From positions 388,700,853-388,764,852 of the forward strand of contig NC_092872.1 of assembly GCF_028372415.1 (NCBI RefSeq): a DNA stretch of 64,000 bases, in the 5' to 3' direction. The DNA comes from Notamacropus eugenii. Lineage: Eukaryota; Chordata; Mammalia; Diprotodontia; Macropodidae. The notes below the pieces were generated by a model. The model was given only the letters and a program-made list of their open reading frames with translations, was not told where the DNA came from and did no database searches. How positions within the stretch are numbered: position 1 is the first letter of the stretch; each line of letters starts with the position of its first letter. The position numbers were made by a program, and so were the translations under genes. Shown piece after piece: positions 21,527 to 31,469 of this stretch.

Positions 21527-21958
21527 TTAGGCTGCAAGGCTGGGGGAATCTGGCTGGCAAGAGGAAAGATCAGCTGGCACTTGAGATGGGGAAGGGATCA
21601 GAGGAAGAGATACCCCAGAGACTGTCATAGGGAAGAGGCCTGAAGCCTGAGTGGGTATCGCTTCAGGGGTAGGGACTGAAAAGGGAGGCGCCTCAGCAAG
21701 ACCCATGGTTTGGGCCTGGGGAATGGAGGGGGTTGAAGCCCTAGAGGCCATAGGAAGGGGGTCATCAAAAATGTCTGGTTGACTCCCATTGCTCCTTTGA
21801 GGGGCAGTTTTAGCTATGAGCATCTTACACTCTTTCCTGAGAACAGGGTTCTGAGAGAACTCCACAAAGGCCATTATATAGGAAACTTCTATCCATTTTC
21901 CTTCTCTGTGAAAGTATAATTCTAACTGCAAAAGAATATTCATTTTTAATGTCCCCAA
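21527..21958 (-). pseudogene. ERV gag remnant: matrix end and proline-rich region
   Basis: A 143-codon minus-strand frame. Its first 50 codons (REGKWIEVSYIMAF, then RKECKML) look like a matrix C-terminal part. The remainder is Pro/Ser/Ala/Thr-rich with no fixed motif, as in p12-like spacers between matrix and capsid. It ends in a stop at 21527, and sequence after it continues in another frame toward the capsid. The upstream matrix start lies in a different frame (62 codons, 21825-22013). Confidence 0.6.
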
Positions 21959-22385
21959 AATAGGCCATGCTTTGTGGCCCTCTAGGCGATACTGAGGTCA
22001 AACAGTATTGCAAAAGAACACGAGCTTTTTCTTTTTTTAAGTTCTTTAGAGAAACTAAATTTTTCCCAATTTTGTAAAAGACAACTCAAAGGTGAACTTT
22101 TGAGAACTGCAAAGGAGTGACCCATTATAGGCATGAGGGCTGGAAGTTCCTTCCTCCATAAAGGAAGATCTGGGAGTAAGCCTCAAAAACCAAACAGAAC
22201 AAACCAAGGCAAAAAAAACAAAAAAACCCAAAACCCAACACATTAAAAGGCACCTGAAGCTTTCCCAATTCCCTATCTCAGAGAGAATTGAAAAAATCTG
22301 GCATACACTTCCAAACAGGGCCTCTGTCCCTACCTTCCATGATTCAGAAAGTGTGCCCAGGTCCATAGCTTCCAATATAACCACT

Positions 22386-22801
22386 GGACCAAGAATCTGT
22401 ACCAGACAACCTCCTAGCTGCCTAACCTACTGACAGCCTCTTAGAGAGAGAAAGAGAGAGAGAGAGACATAACGGAGAGACACAGCTATAGTGAGTGAGC
22501 CCAATAGAGAGACAGAGGGAGAAAGAGAGACAGAGAGACAGTGAGAGACAGTCTCCTAGCTGCCTAATTAGACCCCAAAAGCACTTCCAGGGATAACTGG
22601 AGAGGGAGAAGGGAATAAGGAAAGGGGAAGGCTTACATATCTTCCAGTCTTGGCTGGAGAAGAACTTGAGATTAGCAGTAGTTCCTGGTCAGGGAAACAT
22701 ATGTTGAGGTCTGGGAACCATATGTGGCTTGAGGTGCTTGGACCCCAAAATACTGACACATTGCATCCTGCCAAATGAATTCGATGGAATTCGACTCAAT
22801 T
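22386..22801 (-). other. ERV U5, primer-site region and leader
   Basis: After the R/U5 boundary (22802/22801) the minus strand continues as unique U5. A TGGGG string near 22747 may be the primer binding site, but it is too diverged for me to name the tRNA. The leader includes a purine-rich GA repeat (about 22441-22555) flanked by two copies of TCCTAGCTGCCTAA (22412-22425 and 22554-22567). A 109-codon minus-strand frame lies just downstream (22055-22384) and is hydrophobic but without a recognised motif. Confidence 0.55.
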
Positions 22802-22950
22802 CCAGCCAAAGTAAAACAAAATTTATTAAAGGTTCACCACATTGGGTTGACTCTTAAGGAGCCTCAGCATGTGTGATGCTTGTATTGACAAGTGGGCCAG
22901 GCAGAATCTCAGCTAGACAGAGTCAGGGCTGGATTGAATCTGAGCCAACA
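22802..22950 (-). other. ERV upstream R region
   Basis: 149 bases homologous to 19729-19871, sharing the AATCCAGC start, GGCCCACTTGTCAATACAAG, AGTCAACCCAAT and the AATAAA signal. No U3 precedes it. The element begins at the expected RNA 5' end and directly abuts the TSD. Confidence 0.8.
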
Positions 22951-22985
22951 GTATACTTTTCATTAGATTATATTGAGCAGCCATA
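22951..22985 (-). repeat. MIR-type SINE split by the ERV copy (right part)
   Basis: GTATACTTTTCATTAGATTA followed by TTGAGCAGCC. Joined to 19630-19712 it restores a reversed MIR end, supporting 22951 as the insertion boundary. Confidence 0.55.
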
Positions 22986-23240
22986 GGTTAAAAGTTCTAT
23001 GTATGATGTACATATCCCTAAACTTGGCACCAATCAGAATTTTAAATTAACGAAAATAAAGAATTCATTTGCAAAAAAAAACCAACCTAAAAAACTTCAA
23101 TGGAACTGAGGAAGTCAGGCAATTCTGTTGACTGGGTACATTATAAATCATGCTATTTAACCTCAACTAGACTCCCATTGGAACAAGGCAGTCTTTTGAT
23201 TCTTTCTGAATTGATTCCCTACCTCATTCCTTACAAAAGC
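22986..23240. other. No recognised feature
   Basis: Short unassigned A-rich stretch between the ERV copy and the L2 relic. Confidence 0.4.
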
Positions 23241-23792
23241 TTTTAAAAATCTTCTCTCTTCAAATCTCCAACATCTTTGCCTCCCCCATCTCTCTCTCCT
23301 TGCCTCTGACTTTACAAAGAACATTGAGGCCATTAGACATGAGCCCCTCCTTCTCCCTTTCTCTTGATCTCAAAGAAATATTATCTGCCACCATCTGTCA
23401 ATGTCTTCAGTCTCTGAGAAAAGACTGTTTTCCTTGATAAGAGCAGATCCTCTACATGTGCCTTTGATCCCATTGTCTTTTATCTCCTCTAGCATATTGC
23501 AATCTAGACCATCTACTCCTACTCCCACTCTGGTCTCCAACCTCTCCCTGTTTTCTAGTTCTTTATTTATTCATACCCAAATCTCTCCCCATTCTTCAGA
23601 AAAACCTCCCAAGACCTTTCCATCCTCTTGAAAGAGCATCTTTTATCTCTCCTCCCTTTCTCAGTTAAATTCCTTGAAAAAAGACGTCTACATTTTCTGC
23701 TTCCTCTGCTTCTCCTCTCACCTGTTTCCAATTCAGCTTGTGACCTCATCACTCAACAGAAAGTGTTATCTCTAAAGTTACCAGTGATCTTT
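23241..23792 (+). mobile_element. L2 LINE RT relic, part 1 (split by HAL1)
   Basis: Conceptual frames give L2-type RT segments: LLPFSVKFLEK near 23650-23690, then LLSPVSNSACDL and a degraded ALSKVTNDL ending at the HAL1 junction. Frameshifts are frequent. The last 16 bases (23777-23792) are the left TSD. Confidence 0.7.
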
Positions 23793-24640
23793 TTTTTTGC
23801 ATTTCTTTATGTTTATTTATTTATTTTTAGTTTTCAATATTCATTTCCACAAAATTTTGAGTTCCAAATTTTCTCCCCATCTCTCCCCTCCCTCTACCCC
23901 ATAATGCCTTGTATTCTGACTACCCCTTCCCTCAATATTCCCTCCCTTCTATCACATCCCTCCCTTCCTGTATCCCTTTCTCTCTTTTATTGTAGGGGAA
24001 TATAGGTTTCTATACCCCATTACCTGTATTTCTTATTTCCCAGTTGTACGCAAAAACAATTCTCAACATTAATTTCTAATAGTTTGAATTCCAACTTCTC
24101 TCCCTTCCTCCCTCCCCACTCATCCCCACTACAAAGACAGGCAATTCAAAATAGACTGTATAAGTGTAGTTTTGCAAAAGACTTCCATAATAGTCATGTT
24201 GTAAGACCAACTATATTTACCTCCATCCTATCCTGCCCTCCATTTATTCTATTCTCTCTTTTGACCTTGTCCCTCCCCAAAAGTGTTTACTTCTGATTAT
24301 TTCCTTCTTTCATTTGCCCTCCCTTCTATCAACCCCCTCACACCACTTGTCTCCTTCTCCCCTACCCTTCTGTAGTGCAAGATATACTTTCATACCAAAC
24401 TTAGTGAGCATATCATTCCCTCAAGCCAAATGTGAAGAGAGTAAGCTTATCTTTTTCCATCTCACATCCTCCCTTTTCTCCTCCACTGAAGAAGCTTTTA
24501 CTTGCCTCCTTGATGCATGATAATTTACCCCATTCCATTTTTCCCTTTCTCCTACTAAATATTTTCCTCTCTCACCCCTCAATTTTATTTTATTTTTTTA
24601 GGTATCATCCCTTCTTTTTCAACTCACCCTGTGTTCTGTA

Positions 24641-24644
<4 letters not shown>

Positions 24645-24688
<44 letters not shown>
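24645..24688. repeat. (TG)n microsatellite in HAL1 3' UTR, copy 1
   Basis: A 44-base TG tract. The equivalent position in HAL1 copy 2 also has a TG tract (47213-47245), and copy 3 has a TA tract (55837-55853), so the element carried the microsatellite seed. Confidence 0.95.
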
Positions 24689-24690
<2 letters not shown>

Positions 24691-25140
24691 ATCCCTCCAA
24701 CTACATAAATACTGAGAAAAGTCTCAAGAGTTACAAATATTATCTTTCCATGTAGGAATGTAAACAGTTCAACTTTAGAAGGTCCTTTATGTTTTCTCTT
24801 TCCTGTTTACCTTTTTGTGCTTCTCTTGATTCTTGTGCTTGAAAGTCAAATTTTCTATGTAGTTCTGGTCTTTTCTTCATGAATGCTTGAAAGTCCTCTA
24901 TATCATTGAATGATTATTTTTTTCCCTGAAACATTATACTCAATTTAGCTGGGTAGGTGATTCTTGCTTTTAATCCCAGTTCCTTTGACTTCTGGAATAT
25001 CCTATTCCAAGCCCTTTGATCCCTTAATGTATAAGCTGCCAGATCCTGTGCTATCCTGATTGTATTTCCACAATACTCAAACCATTTATTTCTGACTGCT
25101 TGTAATATTTTCTCTTTGACCTGGGAACTCTGGAATTTGG

Positions 25141-26019
25141 CTACAATATTCCTAGGAGTTTCTCTTTTCGGATCTCTTTCAGGAGGTGAAAGAATCTGTG
25201 GATTCTTTCAATTTTTATTTTGCCCTCTGGTTCTAGAATATCAGGGGAGTTTTCCTTGATAATTTCATGAAAGACAATGTTTAAGCTGTTTTTTTGATCA
25301 TGGCTTTCAGGTAGTCCTATAATTGTTAAATTGCCTCTCCTGGATTTATTTTCCAGGTCAGTTGTTTTTCCAATGAGATATTTCACATTATCTTCCATTT
25401 TTTCATTCTTTTGGTTTTGTTTTGTGATTTCTTGGTTTCTCATAAAATCATTAGCCTCCATCTGTTCCATTCTAATTTTGAAAGAACTATTTTCTTCAGT
25501 GAGCTTTTGGACCTCCTTTTCCATTTGTCTAATTCTGCTTTTTAAAGCATTTTTCTCCTCTTTGGCTTTTTGGACCTCTTTTGCCAATTGAGTTAGCCTA
25601 TTTTTAAAAGTGTTATTTTCTTCAGCAATTTTTTGGGTCTCCTTTAGCAAGCTATTGACTCACTTTTCATGATTTCCTTGCTTTGATCTCATTTCTCTTC
25701 CCAATTTTTCCTCCACTTCTCTTACTTGATTTGCAAAATCCTTTTTGAGCTCTTCCATGATCTGAGAGCATTGCATATTCATTTCAGAGATTATGGATGC
25801 AGAAGCCTTGATTTCCTCTGATGTTATGCTTTGTTCTTCCTCATCCCAAAGGATGGAAGAAAATACCCGTTCACCAAGAAAGTAACCTTCTGTAGTCTTA
25901 TTTTTTTCCTCCCCTTTTTGGGCATTTTCCCTGCCAGTTATTTGACTTTTGAGTCCTTTGTCAAGAGGAGGGTGTATTCTGGGAACCTGTAAGTTCTCAG
26001 TTCCTCCAAGGTGGTACAA
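25141..26019 (-). pseudogene. HAL1/L1 ORF1p remnant, copy 1
   Basis: Two collinear minus-strand frames (26019-25660 and 25650-25141) are in the same phase and separated by one TGA at 25660-25662. The product is the L1 ORF1 RNA-binding chaperone: a long Glu/Lys-rich coiled coil with heptads, then LIGKTTDLENKSRRGNL and IIGLPES of the RRM domain. After IERIHR the frame shifts near 25195; the remaining C-terminal domain, including a YPAKLS-type block near 24950, is out of phase. Confidence 0.85.
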
Positions 26020-26462
26020 TTAAGGGAGAGGTGTTTACTCCTCTCCTGACCTCTCCTGATCTGGGAGCAACCCAAAACTTTTCTGCCCAGAATCTGCAAT
26101 TGAATTCCCTCTCCAGAGCCTCCACCAGCTCCACCACACCAGTGCTCCTCCTCACCCCTGGTTGGAGCTCAGGTCTCAGACAATGGCTCAACTCCCCCAA
26201 GGGCTTTAGGTGGAGGTCTCCCAGGGCTACCACTCTGAGCTGAGATTAGATCAGCCCTTCAATTACCCTAGGGGCTCTATGTGGAGGGCTGTGAAAATGG
26301 CAGCTGTTGGAGCCCTTCCATTGACCTTTGAAGCTTTCTGTGGCATTTGTGGGTTGGGGAATCTGGAAAATGCTGGTGGTGGCATCTTGAGTCCTGTTCT
26401 GGGTCCTGTCCCTGCTGTTCCGTACTGGTCTGTGCTCGTCACGCTGGTCACCAATGATCTTT

Positions 26463-26695
26463 AATGACCCAATCTGATGTTTTTTTCAGTCCTCATCCTT
26501 CCCTACATGTCTTCTACATTTGAGACTGTTGACCATCACTCTTTCTCTTTGGGCCACTAGATTTTCATTCTGTCTGTTTATCTACTAGTTTTTTTTGTTA
26601 GTTGCTCTAGAGCATGTCTCCTAACTATGAGTATTCCCCAACTGGCAATGGCCATTTGCTCTTCTCTCAGTGACTTCGTTAGTTCCCCATGTTTC
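26463..26695 (+). mobile_element. L2 LINE RT relic, part 2
   Basis: Continues part 1 after the HAL1 insertion: TCAGTCCTCATCCTTCC, then a coding block reading TFETVDHHS (L2 motif A, usually AFDTVDHS), and CTCTCAGTGACTTCGTTAG. A second L2 3' end follows immediately. Confidence 0.75.
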
Positions 26696-27158
26696 TACCT
26701 TCATGCCATTTCTTATATATTACCCCTTCTCTTTTCTCCCCCAGGTAAAGACCTTCATCACTTCACACTATTACAATATCCATATGCTCTGGATCTGTGA
26801 CACTGGCCTTCTTCCTGTTCCTCTCATACAATTCTCCATCTACCAGTTCCATACTGAGAATGTATGGAATGAAAATGTCTCTACCTCCTTGATTTTTCTG
26901 GCTTCCTTCAAGACTTTGTTAAATTTCTACCTTCTGCAAGAAGACTTTTCTGGTTCTCTTTAATTTTAATGTCTTACCTCTGAGATTATCTCCAATATAT
27001 CTTGTTTTATTATAATTTGAATACTGTCTTTTCCATCAAAGTCTGAACTTCTTGAGAGCAGAGACTGTTTCTTGCCTTATTTATATCCCCTGGGATAAGC
27101 TTAGTGCTTGGTGCATAGTGGGTGCTTAATTAATGTTTATTGATTTTACTTTACTCCC
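26696..27158 (+). mobile_element. L2 3' end inserted in an L2 body
   Basis: Contains the L2 tail landmarks TTTTCTGGCTTCCTTCAAGA, AGTCTGAACTTCTTGAGAGC and TAGTGGGTGCTTAATTAATG. The older L2 RT sequence resumes at about 27159 (CCATGAATTTAATTATCATC). Similar CCCATG strings flank it, a possible short TSD. Confidence 0.65.
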
Positions 27159-27665
27159 ATGAATTTAATTATCATCTCTATGCCTATGAATCATTGATCT
27201 ATATATTCAGCCCCAGGCTCTCCTCTGAGTTTCAGTTCCACATCACCAGTTGCCCAAAGGATATTTCAAGCCAGCCCTAATACATCTTAAATTCAACATG
27301 TTTTAAACAGAAGTCTTTTTTTCTCCTGAAACCCACCTCTCTTTCAAACTTTCCTTTTTTTTTTTTTTTTAAAGGTACTACCATTCTTTCAGTCTCTTAT
27401 TTTTGTGACCTTCACATTATCCTGGACTTGTCATTCTCCTTCACTCCACATACCTATCAGTTCCCAAACACTGACATTTCTCTCTCTACGGTATCTTTTG
27501 CATCTGATCCTTTCTTTCTACTACTCACATTTACCATCTTAGTTCAAAGCCTCAGTATCTTCCTGTATTGCAACGGGCTTCTAGTTGATTTCCTTGCCTA
27601 AAATCTCTCCTAAATTTAGTGCATCTTCCATGATGCTAAGTAGAATTTCCTTAAGTACAAATCTG
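27159..27665 (+). mobile_element. L2 LINE relic, part 3
   Basis: Resumes the older L2 with ATTATCATCTCTATGCC, CACATCACCAGTTGCCCAAA, TTCAACATGTTTTAAACAGA and 'ccttcactccacatacctatc'. A T-run near 27357 interrupts it. Confidence 0.7.
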
Positions 27666-27669
27666 GTCA

Positions 27670-27808
27670 CTGATTTTTTTTTTAGGCAATTGTGGTTAAA
27701 TGACTTGCTCAGGCTCACACAGATAGTGAGTGACTGAGGCCAGATTTGAACTCAGATTTTCCTGACTCCAGGCCCATGGCTCTCAACATTGTGCCACCTA
27801 CCTGTCCC
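27670..27808 (-). repeat. Marsupial SINE, minus strand
   Basis: Starts with the reversed tail (a T-run, 27672-27683), then TTAAATGACTTGCTCAGGCT, CAGATTTGAACTCAGATTTT, CTGACTCCAGGCCCATGGCT and the head GTGCCACCTACCTGTCCC. Relatively well preserved. Confidence 0.9.
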
Positions 27809-28191
27809 AGGAAGCCATGGACTCCATTTTGACCAACTGAGTGGGTTGGCGAGCCGTGAACAGACAGCAGAGACCACAAGACTGTGACCCCAAATGAGGT
27901 ACTGAGCAAACTGGAGTGAAATGTGAGCATACTAGAACTGGCCTGGAGAATTGAGAGCAGATCAGTTTGAAACTGTAGTCATTGATACTCCAGTCATGCT
28001 TTTGCCATGCTTTTGCTTTGAGTATGCCTTTCCCTCGAGCACTGCCTGGGGAAGCTATTACTACAGATCCCATTTTCTGAACCTATGTCCTCACTTCTTG
28101 TTCTTCCTCCCTCCCAGTAGAAGGAGGTATGAAGTGGAAGAAAGATAGTTATTCCCCCTCCATACCATCCACTGCAGCTAGTATTTGCAAG
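27809..28191. other. No recognised feature
   Basis: Unassigned sequence between a SINE and the tetranucleotide array; no motif in the overlapping minus-strand frames. Confidence 0.4.
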
Positions 28192-28270
<79 letters not shown>

Positions 28271-28381
28271 CTCTTTCTTCCCTTCCTTCCTTCTTTCCTT
28301 CCTTCCTTCCTTCCTTCCTTCCTTCCTTCCTTCCTTCCTTCCTTCCTTCCTTCCTTCCTTCCTTCCTTTCTTCCTTCCTTT
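28192..28381. repeat. Compound (CTTT)n/(CTTC)n array
   Basis: About 92 bases of almost perfect CTTT, a short transition, then about 95 bases of CTTC. The strand asymmetry is complete (polypyrimidine on plus, polypurine on minus), so triplex formation is conceivable. Five overlapping frames of 76-148 codons are Lys/Glu/Arg or Phe/Leu/Ser repeats and not genes. Confidence 0.98.
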
Positions 28382-28495
28382 TCCAATGTACATAGTAAAT
28401 GTCCATTTACCATGATATTTGTCCAAGTCCTTGAGGGCAAGGTGTAAGAATGAGAGAGAAGAAGTTAATACTCTCAATTTTCCCCAGCATAAGCT

Positions 28496-28514
28496 GTGGT
28501 GGTGGTGGTGGTGG
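28496..28514. repeat. (GGT)n trinucleotide tract
   Basis: Six GGT units in an unassigned region. Confidence 0.9.
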
Positions 28515-28713
28515 GAGCAAAGGAACCAATATGAGACAGTTCCTGTTGTTTTTCAAAATTCTATAATATATATTATTATATATCTAATATGTAAATATAC
28601 AATTATGCTTCCTCGATAGCCTTTTGAATTTAGAGAGAAAAGCAGAGCAGTGTGAGGAAAAGAGGTGTCACAATCGCACTCGAATCTTAACTGGTGCTAG
28701 ATGATTTCTAGCA

Positions 28714-28714
<1 letters not shown>

Positions 28715-28760
<46 letters not shown>
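28715..28760. repeat. (CA)n microsatellite
   Basis: A pure 46-base CA tract. Confidence 0.98.
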
Positions 28761-28764
<4 letters not shown>

Positions 28765-29494
28765 TTCCTTAAATATCTTTAGGGTCCCCACACTCAAGTA
28801 ACTACCACCAACATTCCTCACAGTTCATATTATTATGATGATTATATTTAAATATGATACATAATTATATATATTGTTAATATAATCATTATATATGGTT
28901 TCATTTCAATTAAAAAATATGTATTACTATTAATTTTTGAGTCTGAGTCTCCTGATCTTGCCTAGTCTGCTAGTGCAGAGCACTACTACTACTGCAACTT
29001 TTAACCAGAACAGCTTTGACTTGCTCTATTTCCAACCTGGGCTGGTTTACCCCTTCTCAGGCAAACTGGTGGCTCTGCTCCTTAGGGACTCACCATATTA
29101 ATTCTGGACTCAGTGTGGACATCAGTCCATCATCTACCAGCCTCAGGCTCCCTGATAGAAGGGTTTAGAGGTATATGTAACCACTCCTGGCAATTAACAA
29201 GCAAAAAGTACGATGGCAAACCTGGAGACACTAAGACAAAAATAGATACATGCTGGGGAGACATCTTAGGAAACCTCCATTAATTGTTAAGACACCCACA
29301 TAGTTATTGAGAAATTCCTATGGATTTAGTGTTGTGATAACCAAAGTGAGACATCTGTGTCCATGTTTACGTGTGTGTGCATGCATGTGTGTGAGTACAG
29401 GGGGAAAGAAGGTGTCTAGTTCCATTATTTCATCTGCCAAGGAGCCTGACAGTAGGGAAATTCTCTTCACTCATTCCAATAGATTCTGCCTGTG
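28761..29494. other. No recognised feature; AT-rich core
   Basis: Includes a strongly AT-rich segment at about 28826-28925 with TATATAT palindromes. No element recognised. Confidence 0.45.
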
Positions 29495-29622
29495 ATTTAT
29501 AATCTTAGAGAGTTGCCTGAGGCACTGAGGGTTAATAAGAGATTTTCCCAGCATTACATAGCCAGTATGTGTCAGAAAAAGACTTGGATGCAGGTTTTCT
29601 GCCTCTCACAAAGAATATATAA
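29495..29622 (-). repeat. MIR-related SINE, minus strand
   Basis: AATCTTAGAGAGTTGCCTGA, GAGGGTTAATAAGAGATTTT, TACATAGCCAGTATGTGTCA and TTGGATGCAGG. The same variant block (CTTAGAGA[G/A][T/C]TGC) recurs at 31870 and 37805. Confidence 0.7.
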
Positions 29623-30602
29623 AATACATCTAGTTGAGGCAGTAAATTCAACATACTGTAAGTTCGTCATGGGTCTTTAAAAAAATCTTGTTGACTCCTA
29701 AAAAGAAAACATCGTTATGACTTCCTAATCCTGAGTCCCACCATCACTTGTAACACATAAATACAGTCAAAACAAACCAAAACAACTCCTTAGGCCATTG
29801 GCTGTTTTTGGAAATGTTATTTTCCCCCCTTTTGGTAGTAAGACAATATTCCTTGAATTATAGAAGCCTCAGCTGAATTTCAATTCACCACTGGCCACCC
29901 TTGAATGAAACTCAAATTCCAGATGAAGTTCTGCATGTAACCACATTACTCAAACAGTAAAGAAAATCGTCAGCTCTATTCAAAGTGAAACCAGTTTCCC
30001 CATAGCCATTTAATAACTATCTTTCAACATCACTCATCAGCCACTGCTACATGCAGATGACTCCTTAGAAAATCTGTCCTAGTGAATAAAACTCTTCCAG
30101 GTCTTCTTTATAGATTACTAATGTCACCTCAGTTGAGTCTGAGTAGGAGACACACCAAGTTGAGGGAAGCAGGCAGGGAGCAAGTAATTTGGGGTGAACA
30201 AAAGGATAGAGAACCACAGTGAAGGAACAGGGCTGTTAATCCTCACTTTGACTACTTTGATGATTCTCCCCTTTCCCCTTAAATTAAAAGGAAATTTGTT
30301 TGTAGTTGTAGCAGTAGAAGAGAAAGTAGAGGAAAAGGGGGAAGAAGAAATGAGGAGGAGGAGAGGACAGTTTTTGCCAGTGACAAGGGGAAACTATTGT
30401 AAAAAGATAAAACTCCAAAGCACAAAATATTGAAGAAAGGAAATTCCATAGAGAAGCAATGAAGAAGTCATTATATGGGGGTGGAGGGAAAAGAAATGGA
30501 GACTCAGATCTATTACCATATTTACTGGTGGCCAAAACTCCCCAAATTTCACATAGATACAGATTTCTAATGCAGCAAATATTCTCTTTAGTCAAGCTAG
30601 GC
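29623..30602. other. No recognised feature
   Basis: Unassigned. A purine-rich stretch (about 30310-30365) gives opposing frames of 79 and 103 codons without motifs. Confidence 0.45.
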
Positions 30603-30795
30603 TAATAGATTTAGAGCTGGAAGGTATCTTGAGGTCATCGAGTCCAACCCTTCATTTTATAGAGGAGGAAATTAAGGATCGGAGAAGTTAAGCAATTTGG
30701 TGAAGGTCACACAGGTAGTATAAGAAGAACAACGATTTGAACGTATAGGCTCCGGCTCCAAATCCAGTGCTCTTTCCAATGCCTCTGACATAATT
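30603..30795 (-). repeat. MIR-type SINE, near full length, minus strand
   Basis: TTTAGAGCTGGAAGGTATCT, TTCATTTTATAGAGGAGGAA, AGGTCACACAGGTAGTATAA, GATTTGAACGTATAGGCTCC and CAGTGCTCTTTCC are all in reversed MIR order. Confidence 0.9.
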
Positions 30796-30914
30796 TTCTA
30801 AGGTTATATCAAAATTTGCCAAAGTAGCTGCCTTACTTGTCTAAGATGTCTGGTCCAGCCTGTAAAATATGTAGTCAGTTACACAGACCTTTTAGACAAA
30901 ATCAAACAATTAAG

Positions 30915-31108
30915 GGCATTGTAGCAGAAAGAAAAAACAATTTGTAATCAGGGGTCCTAGGTTTGAATCTTGGCTCTGCTCCTTATCATTTGTGTGACTT
31001 TGGGCAAGGCACTTTTCTGAATCTCAGTTTTCTCATGTATAAATTAATCAGGTTGGATTAAGGAATTTGTAAGGTTCCTTTTAACATTAAAATTCTGTAA
31101 GTATTCCT
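30915..31108 (+). repeat. MIR-type SINE, near full length
   Basis: GGCATTGTAGCAGAAAG, TTTGAATCTTGGCTCTGCTC, TGTGTGACTTTGGGCAAGGC, TTTTCTCATGTATAAATTAA and the tail TAAGGTTCCTTTTAACAT. Confidence 0.9.
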
Positions 31109-31152
31109 GCAAATTTTAAATCGAAATGTCAGGGATGTCAGATCTATTCCAG

Positions 31153-31405
31153 TGTTTACTGTTGTTGAATCATTTCAGTCATGTCTGACTCTCCATGACT
31201 CTCTTTGGGATTTTCTTGGCAAAGATACAGGAGTAGTTTGCCATTTCCTTCTCCAGCTCATTTTACATATGAGGAAACTGAGGCAAACAGGGTTAAGTGA
31301 CTTGTCTAAGGTCACATAACTAACAAGTATCTAAGGCTGAATTTGAATTCTAGTCTTCCTAACTCCAGGCCCAGTGCTCCATTCACTGCACCACTTAGAT
31401 GTCCC
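31153..31405 (-). repeat. Long-tailed marsupial SINE (Mar1/SINE1-like), minus strand
   Basis: Reversed order of the complete element: tail TTGTTGAATCATTTCAGTCA, TTCTTGGCAAAGATACAGGA, CCATTTCCTTCTCCAGCTC, core AAACTGAGGCAAACAGGGTT and AAGGTCACATAACTAACAAG, head GCCCAGTGCTCCATTCACTG. The extended tail distinguishes it from MIR and is a marsupial hallmark. Confidence 0.92.
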
Positions 31406-31469
31406 TAATGTGTACTAGCAGGGACAAAACTGTGATAATCCCAATGCACCTCTGAGACAAATAATGACA

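Larger units (their letters stand above)
19713..22960 (-). mobile_element. LINE-mobilised copy of a class I-like ERV RNA
   Basis: On the minus strand the element runs R (22950-22802), U5 and leader (22801-about 22014), gag remnants (about 22013-20230), a polypurine tract (about 20182-20157), U3 (about 20150-19872), R again (19871-19729), then an A run (19728-19719). There is no U3 at the upstream end and no U5 at the downstream end, which is the layout of a retroviral RNA rather than of a provirus. The flanks carry GTATACTTTT at 19713-19722 and 22951-22960. This matches LINE-driven retroposition, known for HERV-W processed copies in primates. No pro, pol or env is present. Confidence 0.8.
23777..26462 (-). 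mobile_element. HAL1-type (ORF2-less L1) element, copy 1
   Basis: On the minus strand: 5' UTR (26446-about 25925), ORF1 (about 25924-25000), a long purine-rich 3' UTR and an A-rich end at about 23793-23830. There is no endonuclease or reverse transcriptase between ORF1 and the 3' end. Flanks GTTACCAGTGATCTTT (23777-23792) and GTCACCAATGATCTTT (26447-26462) form a 16-bp TSD with two transitions. On the minus strand the nick site reads TT/AAAG, near the L1 endonuclease consensus TT/AAAA. The 5' UTR is about 150 bases shorter than in copy 2. Confidence 0.85.

Noticed and set aside
22055..22384. 109-codon hydrophobic minus-strand frame in the ERV leader as a possible signal/membrane protein
   Set aside because: Lies upstream of the recognisable gag parts, has no retroviral motif, and its composition follows the low-complexity leader.
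19713..22960. Reading the ERV as an ordinary provirus with two LTRs
   Set aside because: The upstream repeat lacks U3 and the downstream lacks U5 and ends in poly(A); a provirus should carry both in each LTR.
25331..25591. 86-codon plus-strand Phe/Ser-rich frame, with a sister at 47884-48126
   Set aside because: Antisense of the HAL1 ORF1 coiled coil; both copies give the same shadow frame.
28129..28477. Overlapping frames of 76-148 codons on both strands (Lys/Glu/Arg- or Phe/Leu/Ser-rich)
   Set aside because: They are direct translations of the CTTT/CTTC array in different phases.
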